Shown here one piece after another: positions 7,403 through 13,458 of a stretch of 13,458 nucleotides of DNA; within the stretch, counting starts at the first letter, position 1, and every line of letters starts with the position of its first letter. The notes beneath the pieces are model-generated. The model was not told the DNA's origin. It made no database searches and saw nothing but the letters and a program-made list of their open reading frames with translations. The stretch comes from Spartobacteria bacterium (lineage in GTDB: Bacteria; Verrucomicrobiota; Verrucomicrobiia; Chthoniobacterales; Chthoniobacteraceae): contig JANXWU010000288.1 of the NCBI GenBank assembly GCA_025350985.1, positions 1 through 13,458 of the forward strand. The letters are read 5' to 3'. The translations under genes and the position numbers were made by a program.

Positions 7403-8299
7403 ATGAAAACACGAATCCTCCTGTCCCTCCTCGCATTCAGTCTCGCCGTGTCCTCACCCGTCTTCGCAGGCGATGTCGCGCGCGCCTCCAAGGCCATGGT
7501 CGAACCCCAGTCCCAGAACGCCCTCGACCTTTTCTCCCTCGAATGGGACTACACGGGTCGCAGTCATTTCCACGACCACGACCTCGGCAGCCAGGACGTC
7601 TCCCACTCGGATTTCAGCTACAGCCACCGGTTCCCGATTAAAGGCCAGGTCTATTTCCGCACCGGCGTCGATTACGAGCGGTTCGATTTTGGCGGCTCGA
7701 CCCGCGCTGGGATTCCCAGCCATTTGCAATCGGCCTCCGCCGTCTTCGCGCTCGAGTACGTGCAGGAAAATTTCGCCGGTGCGGCCATCGAATTGCACCC
7801 CGGCTTTTATTTTGAGGACGACCTTCGCGGCAACACTTTCGACATCCCCATCGACATTTACACGACCTTCAAGATCAACAGCAAACTCTACATCACCGTC
7901 GGCGTCGCCGGCGCGCTCAACTACGACCCGCAGATCTTCCCCATCGGCGGCATCATTTGGCTCATCAGCGACAAAGTGCGGCTGGAAGCCGTTTTCCCCA
8001 AACCCGCGCTCATCTGGACGCCGCAGGAAAACTGGGAATTCCGCGCGCTCGGCGAAGTCCTCGGTGGCGCCTACCGGCTCGACCGCGGCAACCCCGACCG
8101 CCAGCTCAGCAACGCCGTCGTGCAGTACTCCGAATACCGCGCCGGAGCACAGGCGACTTACTCCGGCTTCAAGCCGTTCGATCTCTTCGCCGGCGCCGGC
8201 TACACGTTTCTGCGCCAGTTCGATTTCCATCGCTCGGTGCATGATCGCAACGTGGACGGCGCGTTCTACGTAAAAGTCGGCGTCGAAGCGAAATTCTGA
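7403..8299 (+). CDS. DUF6268-type outer-membrane beta-barrel protein
   Basis: This is a 298-aa protein with a clear signal peptide (MKTRILLSLLAFSLAVSSPVFA, cut before GDV). The mature part is a run of short amphipathic strands typical of an 8-12 stranded barrel, for example YFRTGVDYERFDFG, AAIELHPGFYFEDDL and FDLFAGAGYTFLRQFDF. It ends VKVGVEAKF with a C-terminal Phe as a BAM signal. The overall pattern, including the NTFDIPIDIYTTFKI and LEAVFPKPALIW stretches, fits the DUF6268 family, whose function is unknown. It lies 130 bp after the sugar transferase; I saw no convincing promoter in the gap. It ends at a strong hairpin terminator, so it is probably its own transcription unit or the last gene after the transferase. 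Confidence 0.82.
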   Translation: MKTRILLSLLAFSLAVSSPVFAGDVARASKAMVEPQSQNALDLFSLEWDYTGRSHFHDHDLGSQDVSHSDFSYSHRFPIKGQVYFRTGVDYERFDFGGSTRAGIPSHLQSASAVFALEYVQENFAGAAIELHPGFYFEDDLRGNTFDIPIDIYTTFKINSKLYITVGVAGALNYDPQIFPIGGIIWLISDKVRLEAVFPKPALIWTPQENWEFRALGEVLGGAYRLDRGNPDRQLSNAVVQYSEYRAGAQATYSGFKPFDLFAGAGYTFLRQFDFHRSVHDRNVDGAFYVKVGVEAKF

Positions 8300-8328
8300 C
8301 GCCAGCTTTTTCACACGCTTCCGTTTTC

Positions 8329-8376
8329 CGGGGGAAATTTTTGCGCGCCGCGCGGAAATTTCCCCCGTTTTGTTTT
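8329..8376 (+). terminator. intrinsic terminator after the DUF6268 gene
   Basis: A perfect 12-bp stem pairs 8329-8340 with 8356-8367 and encloses a GC-rich inner loop that can form a second short stem. It is followed by TTTTGTTTT. It lies 30 bp past the stop codon. Confidence 0.85.
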
Positions 8377-8450
8377 CCCTGTCTGCGGCTGTTTGCAAAA
8401 TCAGTGGACGAGTTCTTTGCTCTTCGATCTCCTTGAAATCATCCGTCGCC

Positions 8451-9257
8451 GTGCAAAAAACCCCGGTGCTCGCCATCGCCAATCTCACGGTCCGGCGCGG
8501 CAGCGTCACCATCCTCCACCGTGTTTCGTGGCGGGTGGAAGCAGGCCAGCATTGGGTGATCCTCGGCGCGAATGGCTCAGGAAAAACCACGCTCCTGAGC
8601 ACGCTCACCGGCTACGAATTTCCCACTGCTGGGACCATTGATTTACTGGGCGAACGTTTCGGCGAAAGCGATTGGCGCGAGTTGCGAAAGCACATTGGCC
8701 TTGTCAGTTCCTCCATCCGGCAGCGCATGGCCGAAGACGAGTCGGCGCTCGCCTCGGTGGTCAGTGGAAAATTCGCGATGATCGATCTGTGGGGTCGCGT
8801 CACGCCCGCGGATCGTGCGCGCGCCACTCGCATTTTGAGCCAGGTCGGCTGCGCAAATCTCGCCGCGCGTCCCTGGCGGGTGCTGTCTCAAGGCGAACGC
8901 CAGCGCATCCTCATCGCGCGCGCCCTCATGGCGCAGCCGCGCGTGTTAATCCTCGACGAACCGTGCGCCGGACTCGATCCAGTCGCGCGAGAACATTTCC
9001 TGCAATTCCTCCAGCGTCTCGCCTCCCGCAAAGACGCGCCCGCTTTAGTTTTGGTGACCCACCACGTCGAGGAAATCATGCCCGCGTTTTCGCACGTCCT
9101 CATTCTAAAAAAAGGACGCGCGCTCGCCGCCGGAGCGAGGCAGAAAGTGCTCACCTCGCCCCTGTTGAGCGCCGCCTTTGACGCGCCCGTGCGCCTGCAC
9201 GCGGAACGCTCTCGCCCCGCGCTCACGATTGCTTCATCCAAACGCGCCGTGATGTAA
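8451..9257 (+). CDS. ABC transporter ATP-binding protein, ModF/PhrA-like
   Basis: From GTG 8451 it is 268 aa, a single ATP-binding domain with Walker A GANGSGKT (39-46), signature LSQGE (145-149), Walker B VLILDEP (165-171), D-loop GLD, and an H-loop His in VTHHVEE (204-205). The VTILHRVSWRVEAGQHWVILG opening, the LRKHIGLVSSSIRQ segment and the DEPCAGLD Walker B match the COG1119 ModF/PhrA group, listed as molybdate-related ATPases or photorepair-associated proteins. Transport has not been shown for most members. No permease or binding protein is adjacent, so it may be a non-transport ATPase. An in-frame TTG at 8370 lies inside the upstream terminator and is rejected as start; the first family-like residues appear just after the GTG. 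The C-terminal 40 residues are variable. Confidence 0.88.
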   Translation: MQKTPVLAIANLTVRRGSVTILHRVSWRVEAGQHWVILGANGSGKTTLLSTLTGYEFPTAGTIDLLGERFGESDWRELRKHIGLVSSSIRQRMAEDESALASVVSGKFAMIDLWGRVTPADRARATRILSQVGCANLAARPWRVLSQGERQRILIARALMAQPRVLILDEPCAGLDPVAREHFLQFLQRLASRKDAPALVLVTHHVEEIMPAFSHVLILKKGRALAAGARQKVLTSPLLSAAFDAPVRLHAERSRPALTIASSKRAVM

Positions 9258-9289
9258 GCGCCGGGGAACGCACGCCCCTCGCGCGTTTT
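9258..9289 (+). terminator. probable terminator after the ABC ATPase gene
   Basis: GCGC (9258-9261) with GGGG (9263-9266) pairs to CCCC (9275-9278) and GCGC (9281-9284) across a small internal loop, followed by GTTTT. It begins directly at the ABC stop codon. Confidence 0.5.
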
Positions 9290-9330
9290 GACTTTTCCGA
9301 AATTCGGTTTTGCTTCGCCTCACGTTTCCC

Positions 9331-10545
9331 ATGTTGATCTCCGAAAGCCCGCCGCTGCACCTCACCTACTGCCTCAACATTCACCGCGGCGAAACTTGGG
9401 CGGAAAATCTTTCTGCCATCCGGGAAAAATCGCTGGCAGTCCGCACGCGCGTCCTTCCGGAAAATCAACCCATCCCCTTCGGCCTCGGCCTGCGCCTCTC
9501 GCGACAAGCCGCGCTCGACCTTTCGGAACCGGAAACGCTCGAAAGCGCCAGGGCATTTTTCGCCGAGAACAACGTCTATCCGTTCACGATCAACGGATTT
9601 CCGTACGGCAATTTTCACACCGGGCGCGTGAAGGAAAATGTCTATGCCCCCGACTGGCAGACGGCGGAACGGCGTGACTACACGATCCAGCTTGCGGACA
9701 TTCTCGCGCGGCTCCTGCCCGACGGAATCGCCGGCAGCATCAGCACGGTGCCGTGCTCGTTCAAGCCCTGGATCACGGACGCGAGTCAGGTCGAAACGAT
9801 GACGCGGATGCTCTGCGATTGCGTCGCGCATCTGGCCGCGCTGCACGAGCGCACGGGACGCGAAATCCATCTCGGCCTTGAACCCGAACCGGCGTGCATT
9901 CTGGAAACCACGGACGAAGCCGTCGGCTTTTTCAAAAACCACGCGCTCACTTTTGGCCGCGTTTATCTGGCGGAAAAAATGCGCCGTTCCCCGGCGCAAG
10001 CCGAGGCATTGATCCGACGTCATCTCGGCATTTGCTTCGACACCTGCCACGTCGCGTTGCAGTTTGAAAATCTCGCCGATTCGCTGCGGCGCTTCGAGCG
10101 CGAAGGCATCCGCATTTCCAAAGTGCAAATCAGCAACGCGCTCAAAGCCGCGCCGACGCGGGAAGCGCTCCACGCGCTCGCAGCGTTTCAAGACACCGTC
10201 TATTTGCATCAAGTCAAAGCCCGCGATGCCGACGGTGCGGTGCATTCCTGGGTCGATTTGCCCGAGGCTCTTCAATCAGCAATCAGCAATCAGAAATCAG
10301 AAATCAAAGAGCTGCGCTGCCATTTTCACGTTCCGCTTTTTTTCGAGGGAACCGGTGCGCTCGGCTCCACCGGCGGCGAGTTGACGCCGGACTTTTGGCG
10401 GGAGTTGAAACGCGGCGTTTGCCCGCACTTGGAAATTGAAACCTACACCTTCGACGTGTTGCCGCCGGAAATCCGCCCGGCGGACATCGTCGAGAGCATC
10501 GCCCGTGAATTCGCCTGGACGCAGAAAAAGCTAGCGGCCTCTTAA
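9331..10545 (+). CDS. eboE: EboE-like TIM-barrel protein (sugar-isomerase fold), with a repeat-derived insert
   Basis: From ATG 9331 the protein has 404 aa. It resembles the EboE metabolite-traffic protein: [13 protein letters not shown] at the N-terminus, [45 protein letters not shown], a [14 protein letters not shown] stretch with candidate metal ligands (Asp, His), and [17 protein letters not shown] near the C-terminus. In other bacteria ebo genes form a cluster linked to export of prenylated metabolites such as the cyanobacterial scytonemin precursor. Here I see no eboA-D or eboF, nor a UbiA-type gene, within the window. Residues about 315-326 ([11 protein letters not shown]) are encoded by a 35-bp array of 7-mers and look like an insert in the loop before HFHVP. 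An upstream TTG (9310) is less likely as the start. The family call is from recalled motifs, not a search. Confidence 0.75.
   Translation: MLISESPPLHLTYCLNIHRGETWAENLSAIREKSLAVRTRVLPENQPIPFGLGLRLSRQAALDLSEPETLESARAFFAENNVYPFTINGFPYGNFHTGRVKENVYAPDWQTAERRDYTIQLADILARLLPDGIAGSISTVPCSFKPWITDASQVETMTRMLCDCVAHLAALHERTGREIHLGLEPEPACILETTDEAVGFFKNHALTFGRVYLAEKMRRSPAQAEALIRRHLGICFDTCHVALQFENLADSLRRFEREGIRISKVQISNALKAAPTREALHALAAFQDTVYLHQVKARDADGAVHSWVDLPEALQSAISNQKSEIKELRCHFHVPLFFEGTGALGSTGGELTPDFWRELKRGVCPHLEIETYTFDVLPPEIRPADIVESIAREFAWTQKKLAAS
10274..10308. repeat. five-unit 7-mer tandem array inside eboE
   Basis: Five consecutive heptamers, two AATCAGC, two AATCAGA and one AATCAAA, run without interruption. 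The reverse-complement unit is GATTNNY-like. The 11-mer AATCAGAAATC also occurs in the right terminal repeat at 13201-13236. The reading frame of eboE stays open through the array. Confidence 0.85.
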
Positions 10546-10699
10546 CGGCCCCCGACCGGCGCAAACCCGACTTCCGCGCCAGCGATTTCGGAACAAAAAA
10601 TGGCGCTGGATCACAAACCTCCGCTACCGCCCGCATTGCCCCATTCGCTGCGGTGTGTTTAAGTGTGACTCTCCGTTTCGAAGCCGCAGAATCCTCCCG

Positions 10700-11743
10700 A
10701 TGACCACCGCCGAACCTGCCCCCGCCGTGAGCGCCGCCGACGGAATCAAAGACGACGATTTGCGCGCGATCGAGTATTTCAAGGAAGCGTACGGCACGAT
10801 CAAACATCAGCTCGCAAAGGTCATCGTCGGCCAGGATGAGGTGATCGACCAGCTTCTGATGGCGATCTTTACTCGCAGCCATGCGCTGCTCGTCGGCGTG
10901 CCGGGACTGGCGAAAACGCTGATGATTTCCACGCTCGCGCAGACGCTGCAACTCGGCTTCAAGCGCATTCAATTCACCCCCGACCTGATGCCCAGCGACA
11001 TCACCGGCACCGAGGTGATTTATCACGACCAGACGACCGGTCAGCGCGAGTTCAAGTTTCTACCCGGCCCGATTTTTTCCAACATCATCCTCGCCGACGA
11101 AATCAACCGCACGCCGCCGAAGACGCAGGCGGCGATGCTCGAGGCCATGCAGGAGCGAAAAATTTCCGCGGGCGGCAACGATCACAAACTGCCCGATCCA
11201 TTCTTCGTGCTCGCGACGCAAAATCCGATCGAGCAGGAGGGCACCTACCCGCTGCCCGAGGCGCAGCTCGACCGTTTTATTTTCATGATCCATGTCGATT
11301 ACCCGAGCGAAGCCGAGGAATTGGCGATCATGAAACGCGGCACCGGCGCTGCGGGGGAACAGCCGCGCGCGGTGCTCGGCTCCGAGCACATTCTTTATTT
11401 GCAGGGGACCGTGAAGCGGATGCCCGTCGCCGATCACGTTTTTTCCTACGCGCAAAAAATCGCCGCCGCCACGCGCGCGAAATCGCCGCAGGCGCTCGAC
11501 TTTTGCAAAAAATGGCTGAGTTGGGGTGCCGGTCCGCGCGCCAGTTTAAATCTCATCATGGCCGCGAAGGCGCGCGCGATTGTGCGCGGCCAGGTCTATG
11601 TCAGTTGCGAGGATGTCGCCGCCGTCGCGCTGCCGATTATGCGCCACCGCATCATCCCGAACTTCGCGGCGCAGAGCGAAGGTGTGACCAGCGACGACAT
11701 CACGCGCAAGATTCTCGCGACGATCCCGCAGGACGAGAAGTGA
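10700..11743 (+). CDS. MoxR-family AAA+ ATPase
   Basis: From ATG 10700 it is 347 aa, the normal MoxR length. Motifs are GVPGLAKT (Walker A, 66-73), IILADEINR (Walker B, 129-137), VLATQNP (sensor 1, 170-176), the [17 protein letters not shown] segment, and the C-terminal lid with [10 protein letters not shown] (sensor 2 Arg). MoxR ATPases act as chaperone-like remodelling machines, often for VWA-domain partners encoded next to them. DUF58 and BatA-type genes follow directly, which is the classic arrangement. An in-frame GTG at 10655 would add 15 residues unlike the family. A 139-bp inverted-repeat element starts 4 bp after its stop codon and separates it from DUF58. Confidence 0.95.
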   Translation: MTTAEPAPAVSAADGIKDDDLRAIEYFKEAYGTIKHQLAKVIVGQDEVIDQLLMAIFTRSHALLVGVPGLAKTLMISTLAQTLQLGFKRIQFTPDLMPSDITGTEVIYHDQTTGQREFKFLPGPIFSNIILADEINRTPPKTQAAMLEAMQERKISAGGNDHKLPDPFFVLATQNPIEQEGTYPLPEAQLDRFIFMIHVDYPSEAEELAIMKRGTGAAGEQPRAVLGSEHILYLQGTVKRMPVADHVFSYAQKIAAATRAKSPQALDFCKKWLSWGAGPRASLNLIMAAKARAIVRGQVYVSCEDVAAVALPIMRHRIIPNFAAQSEGVTSDDITRKILATIPQDEK

Positions 11744-11747
11744 GTTT

Positions 11748-11886
11748 GTCCACTGATTGCACAGATTTTCACGGATTGGATTTTGAATAGGACAACAGAG
11801 ATGAAAACCAATCGCGATTTCTCTTAAGTCTCCCGCTTCCCTGGTTTGCAAAAAATAATCTGTCTAAATCCGCAAAATCTGTGGAC
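11748..11886. repeat. 139-bp inverted-repeat element between moxR-type gene and DUF58
   Basis: GTCCAC at 11748-11753 mirrors GTGGAC at 11881-11886. Aligned without gaps, the outer 30 bp of the two arms agree at 22 positions. Each arm has GATT words at arm positions 8, 17 and 27, so the spacing is the same on both sides. The interior (about 11778-11856) holds no convincing gene. The unit starts 4 bp after one stop codon and ends 8 bp before the next start, filling almost the whole intergenic gap. It looks like a MITE- or REP-like non-coding element. Confidence 0.65.
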
Positions 11887-11894
11887 GCACCTCG

Positions 11895-12806
11895 ATGGAA
11901 AAATTTGTCGCGCAAGATAAACTCCTCGACGCCGAAGCCATTCAACGCGCGGAGATGCTCGGCATTCAGGCGCGGCAAATCGTCGAGGGCTACATGGCCG
12001 GCGAACACAAGTCGCCCTATCACGGCTTCGCCATCGAGTTCGCGCAACACCGCGAGTACACTCCCGGAGACGACACACGCCACCTCGATTGGAAAGTCCT
12101 CGCCCGCACCGAGCGCTACTACATCAAGCAGTACGAACAGGAGACGAATTACGTCGCGCACATTCTCGTCGATGGCAGCGAGTCGATGAAATACGGCTCC
12201 AGCCAAATGTCGAAGCTCGACTACGCGCGCGTCATTGCCGCGACTTTCGCTTATCTCATCCTGCTCCAGCGCGACGCCGTCGCCGTCGGCATGTTCGACA
12301 CCGCGATCAAAGGCTACCTCCCGCGCACCGACAACCTGGCGTCGATTCACAACATCATGCGCGTGATCTCCAGCTTCGCGCCGACGGAAAAAACCAGCAT
12401 CCCAACCGTGCTCAACGAAATGGCGCGGCAGGTGAAACGCCGCGGCATTTTCATTTTGATCAGCGACTTCTTCGACGACGTGGACGCGGTCATGCGCGGC
12501 CTTCAACACCTGCGTTTCAGCCGGCACGAAGTCGTCGTCTGCCACGTCCTCGATTCCGCGGAACTAAAATTTCCGTTCAACGGCAGCGTGGAGTTTCACG
12601 GTCTCGAAGGCTCGGGCCGCATTCTTACGCGGCCAGCCGAGTTGAAAAAAAGTTACCTCGCTGCGATGAAAGCGTTCACCGACAAAATGCGCGACGGCTG
12701 CGAGCGCAACGGCTGCCATTATTTGAAAATCGACACGTCGCAGCCGTGGCATGAAGTGCTGAGCGGCTATCTCGCCTTCCGCGAACGCACGCGGGGAGCG
12801 AGATGA
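11895..12806 (+). CDS. DUF58 protein with VWA-like MIDAS motif
   Basis: This is a 303-aa protein with no signal peptide or membrane segment. The DUF58 block is textbook: GEHKSPYHGFAIEFAQHREYTPGDD (36-60), RHLDWKVLARTERYYIKQYE (62-81), then the VWA-like metal site ILVDGSESM with D93-x-S95-x-S97. A second VWA-like strand, IFILISDFFDD, follows. In MoxR operons such proteins are thought to be partners or substrates of the ATPase, anchored near the membrane Bat proteins. The TGA stop at 12804-12806 takes its last two bases from the terminal repeat of the downstream inserted unit, so the true native C-terminus may have been preserved only by chance or by overlap. It is read with moxR and the BatA-type gene. 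Confidence 0.94.
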   Translation: MEKFVAQDKLLDAEAIQRAEMLGIQARQIVEGYMAGEHKSPYHGFAIEFAQHREYTPGDDTRHLDWKVLARTERYYIKQYEQETNYVAHILVDGSESMKYGSSQMSKLDYARVIAATFAYLILLQRDAVAVGMFDTAIKGYLPRTDNLASIHNIMRVISSFAPTEKTSIPTVLNEMARQVKRRGIFILISDFFDDVDAVMRGLQHLRFSRHEVVVCHVLDSAELKFPFNGSVEFHGLEGSGRILTRPAELKKSYLAAMKAFTDKMRDGCERNGCHYLKIDTSQPWHEVLSGYLAFRERTRGAR

Positions 12807-12840
12807 ATTTTCGATTTTTGATTTTTGATTTTCGATTAGC
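12805..12840. repeat. left 36-bp terminal inverted repeat
   Basis: It is built as GAATTTTC followed by the 7-mers GATTTTT (twice), GATTTTC and GATTAGC. It differs from the right arm only at 12819 and 12824 (T here; the reverse complement of the right arm has C). It supplies the TAA stop codon (12836-12838, minus strand) of the enclosed gene and the last two bases of the DUF58 stop. Confidence 0.95.
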
Positions 12841-13192
12841 GGTCGCGTCGTGCGGACGTCCGACGACTCGCGACAAAAATCGCAGTGAGTTCGTGCGCTT
12901 CGCGCAACAAATCGGCGAGACGTTTTGCCGGCATCAAACCGGCCTCAGCGGCGAGTTCGATCCAGAATGCGCTTTCATCGGCCTCTTCTTCGACCACCGC
13001 GAGTTTGTTTCTGAAATCCGCAGCCGAGCGCGCCCGGCACACGGCGCGATAATTCGCGGCGACGGACGAAGCGGAGCGCACGAGTTGGCTCACGATTGCT
13101 TTCGCCGTTACGTTTCGTGGCAGCGATTCGCACATTTTGAAAACGCGCAGCGCAAAACTTTTCGTGCGCTCTTTCAATTCGTTTTCTGTCAC
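12836..13192 (-). CDS. four-helix-bundle protein (S23/23S rRNA intervening-sequence protein family)
   Basis: This 118-aa, fully helical protein starts at GTG 13192; an in-frame TAG in the adjacent terminal repeat rules out a longer form. The family pattern is clear: TKSFALRVFKMCESLP in helix 1, AIVSQLVRSASSVAANYRAVCRARS in helix 2, ADFRNKLAVVEEEADESAFWIEL in helix 3 and LADLLREAHELTAIFVAS in helix 4. Members were first described as ORFs in intervening sequences of 23S rRNA genes. The same fold is found in Avd of diversity-generating retroelements, which forms a basic pentamer that binds nucleic acid. The cellular role is unknown. Here the gene is not in an rRNA but is enclosed, antisense, between inverted repeats inside an operon. 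The stop codon and upstream stop both come from the GATTAGC 7-mer of the repeats. Confidence 0.88.
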   Translation of the reverse strand: MTENELKERTKSFALRVFKMCESLPRNVTAKAIVSQLVRSASSVAANYRAVCRARSAADFRNKLAVVEEEADESAFWIELAAEAGLMPAKRLADLLREAHELTAIFVASRRTSARRDR

Positions 13193-13200
13193 GCGCCGAG

Positions 13201-13236
13201 GCTAATCGAAAATCAGAAATCGAAAATCGAAAATTC
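13201..13236. repeat. right 36-bp terminal inverted repeat
   Basis: It is the reverse complement of 12805-12840 with two substitutions. On the plus strand it reads as 7-mers ending in AATC and contains AATCAGAAATC, shared with the array inside eboE. It ends 3 bp before the ATG of the BatA-type gene. Confidence 0.95.
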
Positions 13237-13239
13237 CTG

Positions 13240-13458
13240 ATGGGCTTTCTAAACCCGTTTCTGCTTTTCGGCATCGGCGCGATCAGTGTGCCGATCGTCA
13301 TTCATCTGCTTTCAAAAAGGCAAATCCGGCGCGTCGTCTGGGCGGCGATGCAGTTCCTCGCGCCGGTAGTCCAGCGCAATCAGCGGCGGCTCAACCTCGA
13401 AGACATCGTTCTGCTGTTGCTCCGTTGTCTTCTGCTCGCGCTGCTCGCCCTCGCCCTC
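13240..13458 (+). CDS. BatA-type membrane protein, N-terminal part (runs off the window)
   Basis: Only the first 73 codons are present, with no stop before the window end. The sequence MGFLNPFLLFGIGAISVPIVIHLL is a typical BatA-domain start: one transmembrane helix with a Pro-rich turn and the IHLL motif. It is followed by a basic segment (SKRQIRRVVWAAMQFL), a QRRLNLEDIVLLLLRCLLLALLALAL second helix, and presumably a periplasmic VWA or related domain beyond the edge. Such proteins follow DUF58 in MoxR/Bat operons and are thought to anchor the complex in the inner membrane. ATG 13240 overlaps a TGA as TGATG, suggesting the gene was once translationally coupled to the gene before it. Confidence 0.9.
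   Translation, partial: MGFLNPFLLFGIGAISVPIVIHLLSKRQIRRVVWAAMQFLAPVVQRNQRRLNLEDIVLLLLRCLLLALLALAL

Larger units (their letters stand above)
12805..13236. mobile_element. 432-bp inverted-repeat cassette carrying a four-helix-bundle gene
   Basis: The unit is bounded by 36-bp terminal inverted repeats (12805-12840 and 13201-13236) identical at 34 of 36 positions. Between them there is only one gene, on the minus strand, and 8 bp of spacer. It separates DUF58 from the BatA-type gene, which are normally adjacent. No transposase is present, so movement would need a partner in trans, or the protein itself is the mobility factor. A clear target-site duplication is not visible; TGA occurs on both sides (12804-12806 and 13238-13240). 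Calling it mobile is an inference from the structure. Confidence 0.7.

Noticed and set aside
6253..7497. Long minus-strand frame opposite the sugar transferase
   Set aside because: Composition-driven shadow; all conserved motifs are on the plus strand.
7454..8608. Long minus-strand frame opposite the DUF6268 gene and the ABC gene start
   Set aside because: It crosses a strong terminator and two real genes, and shows no domain pattern.
9223..10275. Minus-strand frame of about 350 codons opposite eboE
   Set aside because: Shadow of eboE; no motif, and the plus-strand protein is clearly conserved in pattern.
10274..10308. CRISPR-like array
   Set aside because: The units are 7 bp with no spacers, so this is a simple tandem array and not a CRISPR.

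Overview
This GC-rich window looks like the chromosome of a member of the Verrucomicrobiota. The phylum call is an inference from gene content: a type II secretion-style prepilin with a C-terminal DGH motif, a free-standing lysine-tailed SWIB protein, DUF6268 and OmpL-like (BBP2) outer-membrane barrels, and weak or absent Shine-Dalgarno sequences. Nothing in the window fixes a genus. There are no rRNA or tRNA genes and no CRISPR array.

Layout. Positions 1-1345 hold a prepilin gene broken by one in-frame TGA and a small membrane-anchored zinc-ribbon protein. A SWIB gene (minus strand) and an Rrf2 regulator (plus strand) follow, divergently arranged. A 400-bp gene-free leader contains a near-consensus sigma-54 promoter. 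It is followed by a short secreted protein, possibly the remnant of an outer-membrane protein, and a 419-aa porin that ends at a strong terminator. A single-domain response regulator then converges on aroD (minus strand). Divergent from aroD is an undecaprenyl-phosphate sugar transferase, followed by a DUF6268 barrel protein, a ModF/PhrA-like ABC ATPase and a solitary eboE-like TIM-barrel gene. The right end is a MoxR ATPase - DUF58 - BatA operon, cut by the window edge.

The most striking structure is in that last operon. Between DUF58 and batA lies a 432-bp unit (12805-13236). It has 36-bp terminal inverted repeats that match at 34 of 36 positions, and almost nothing between them except one antisense gene for a four-helix-bundle protein of the 23S-rRNA intervening-sequence (S23/IVP, Avd-like) family. 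The inverted repeats are tandem 7-mers of the form GATTNNN. A related five-unit 7-mer array sits in frame inside eboE. A second, 139-bp inverted-repeat element built from phased GATT words fills the moxR-DUF58 gap, and a third small one covers the stop codon of aroD. Together they suggest a family of compact repeat elements that settle at gene ends without breaking operons, one of which carries its own protein. The two substitutions between the 36-bp arms both give G-U pairs in the operon mRNA, so the whole stem can fold in that transcript, as in RNase III-processed 23S rRNA intervening sequences.

The genes otherwise cover the cell envelope (porins, sugar transferase, Bat-type operon), core metabolism (shikimate pathway) and regulation (Rrf2, response regulator).
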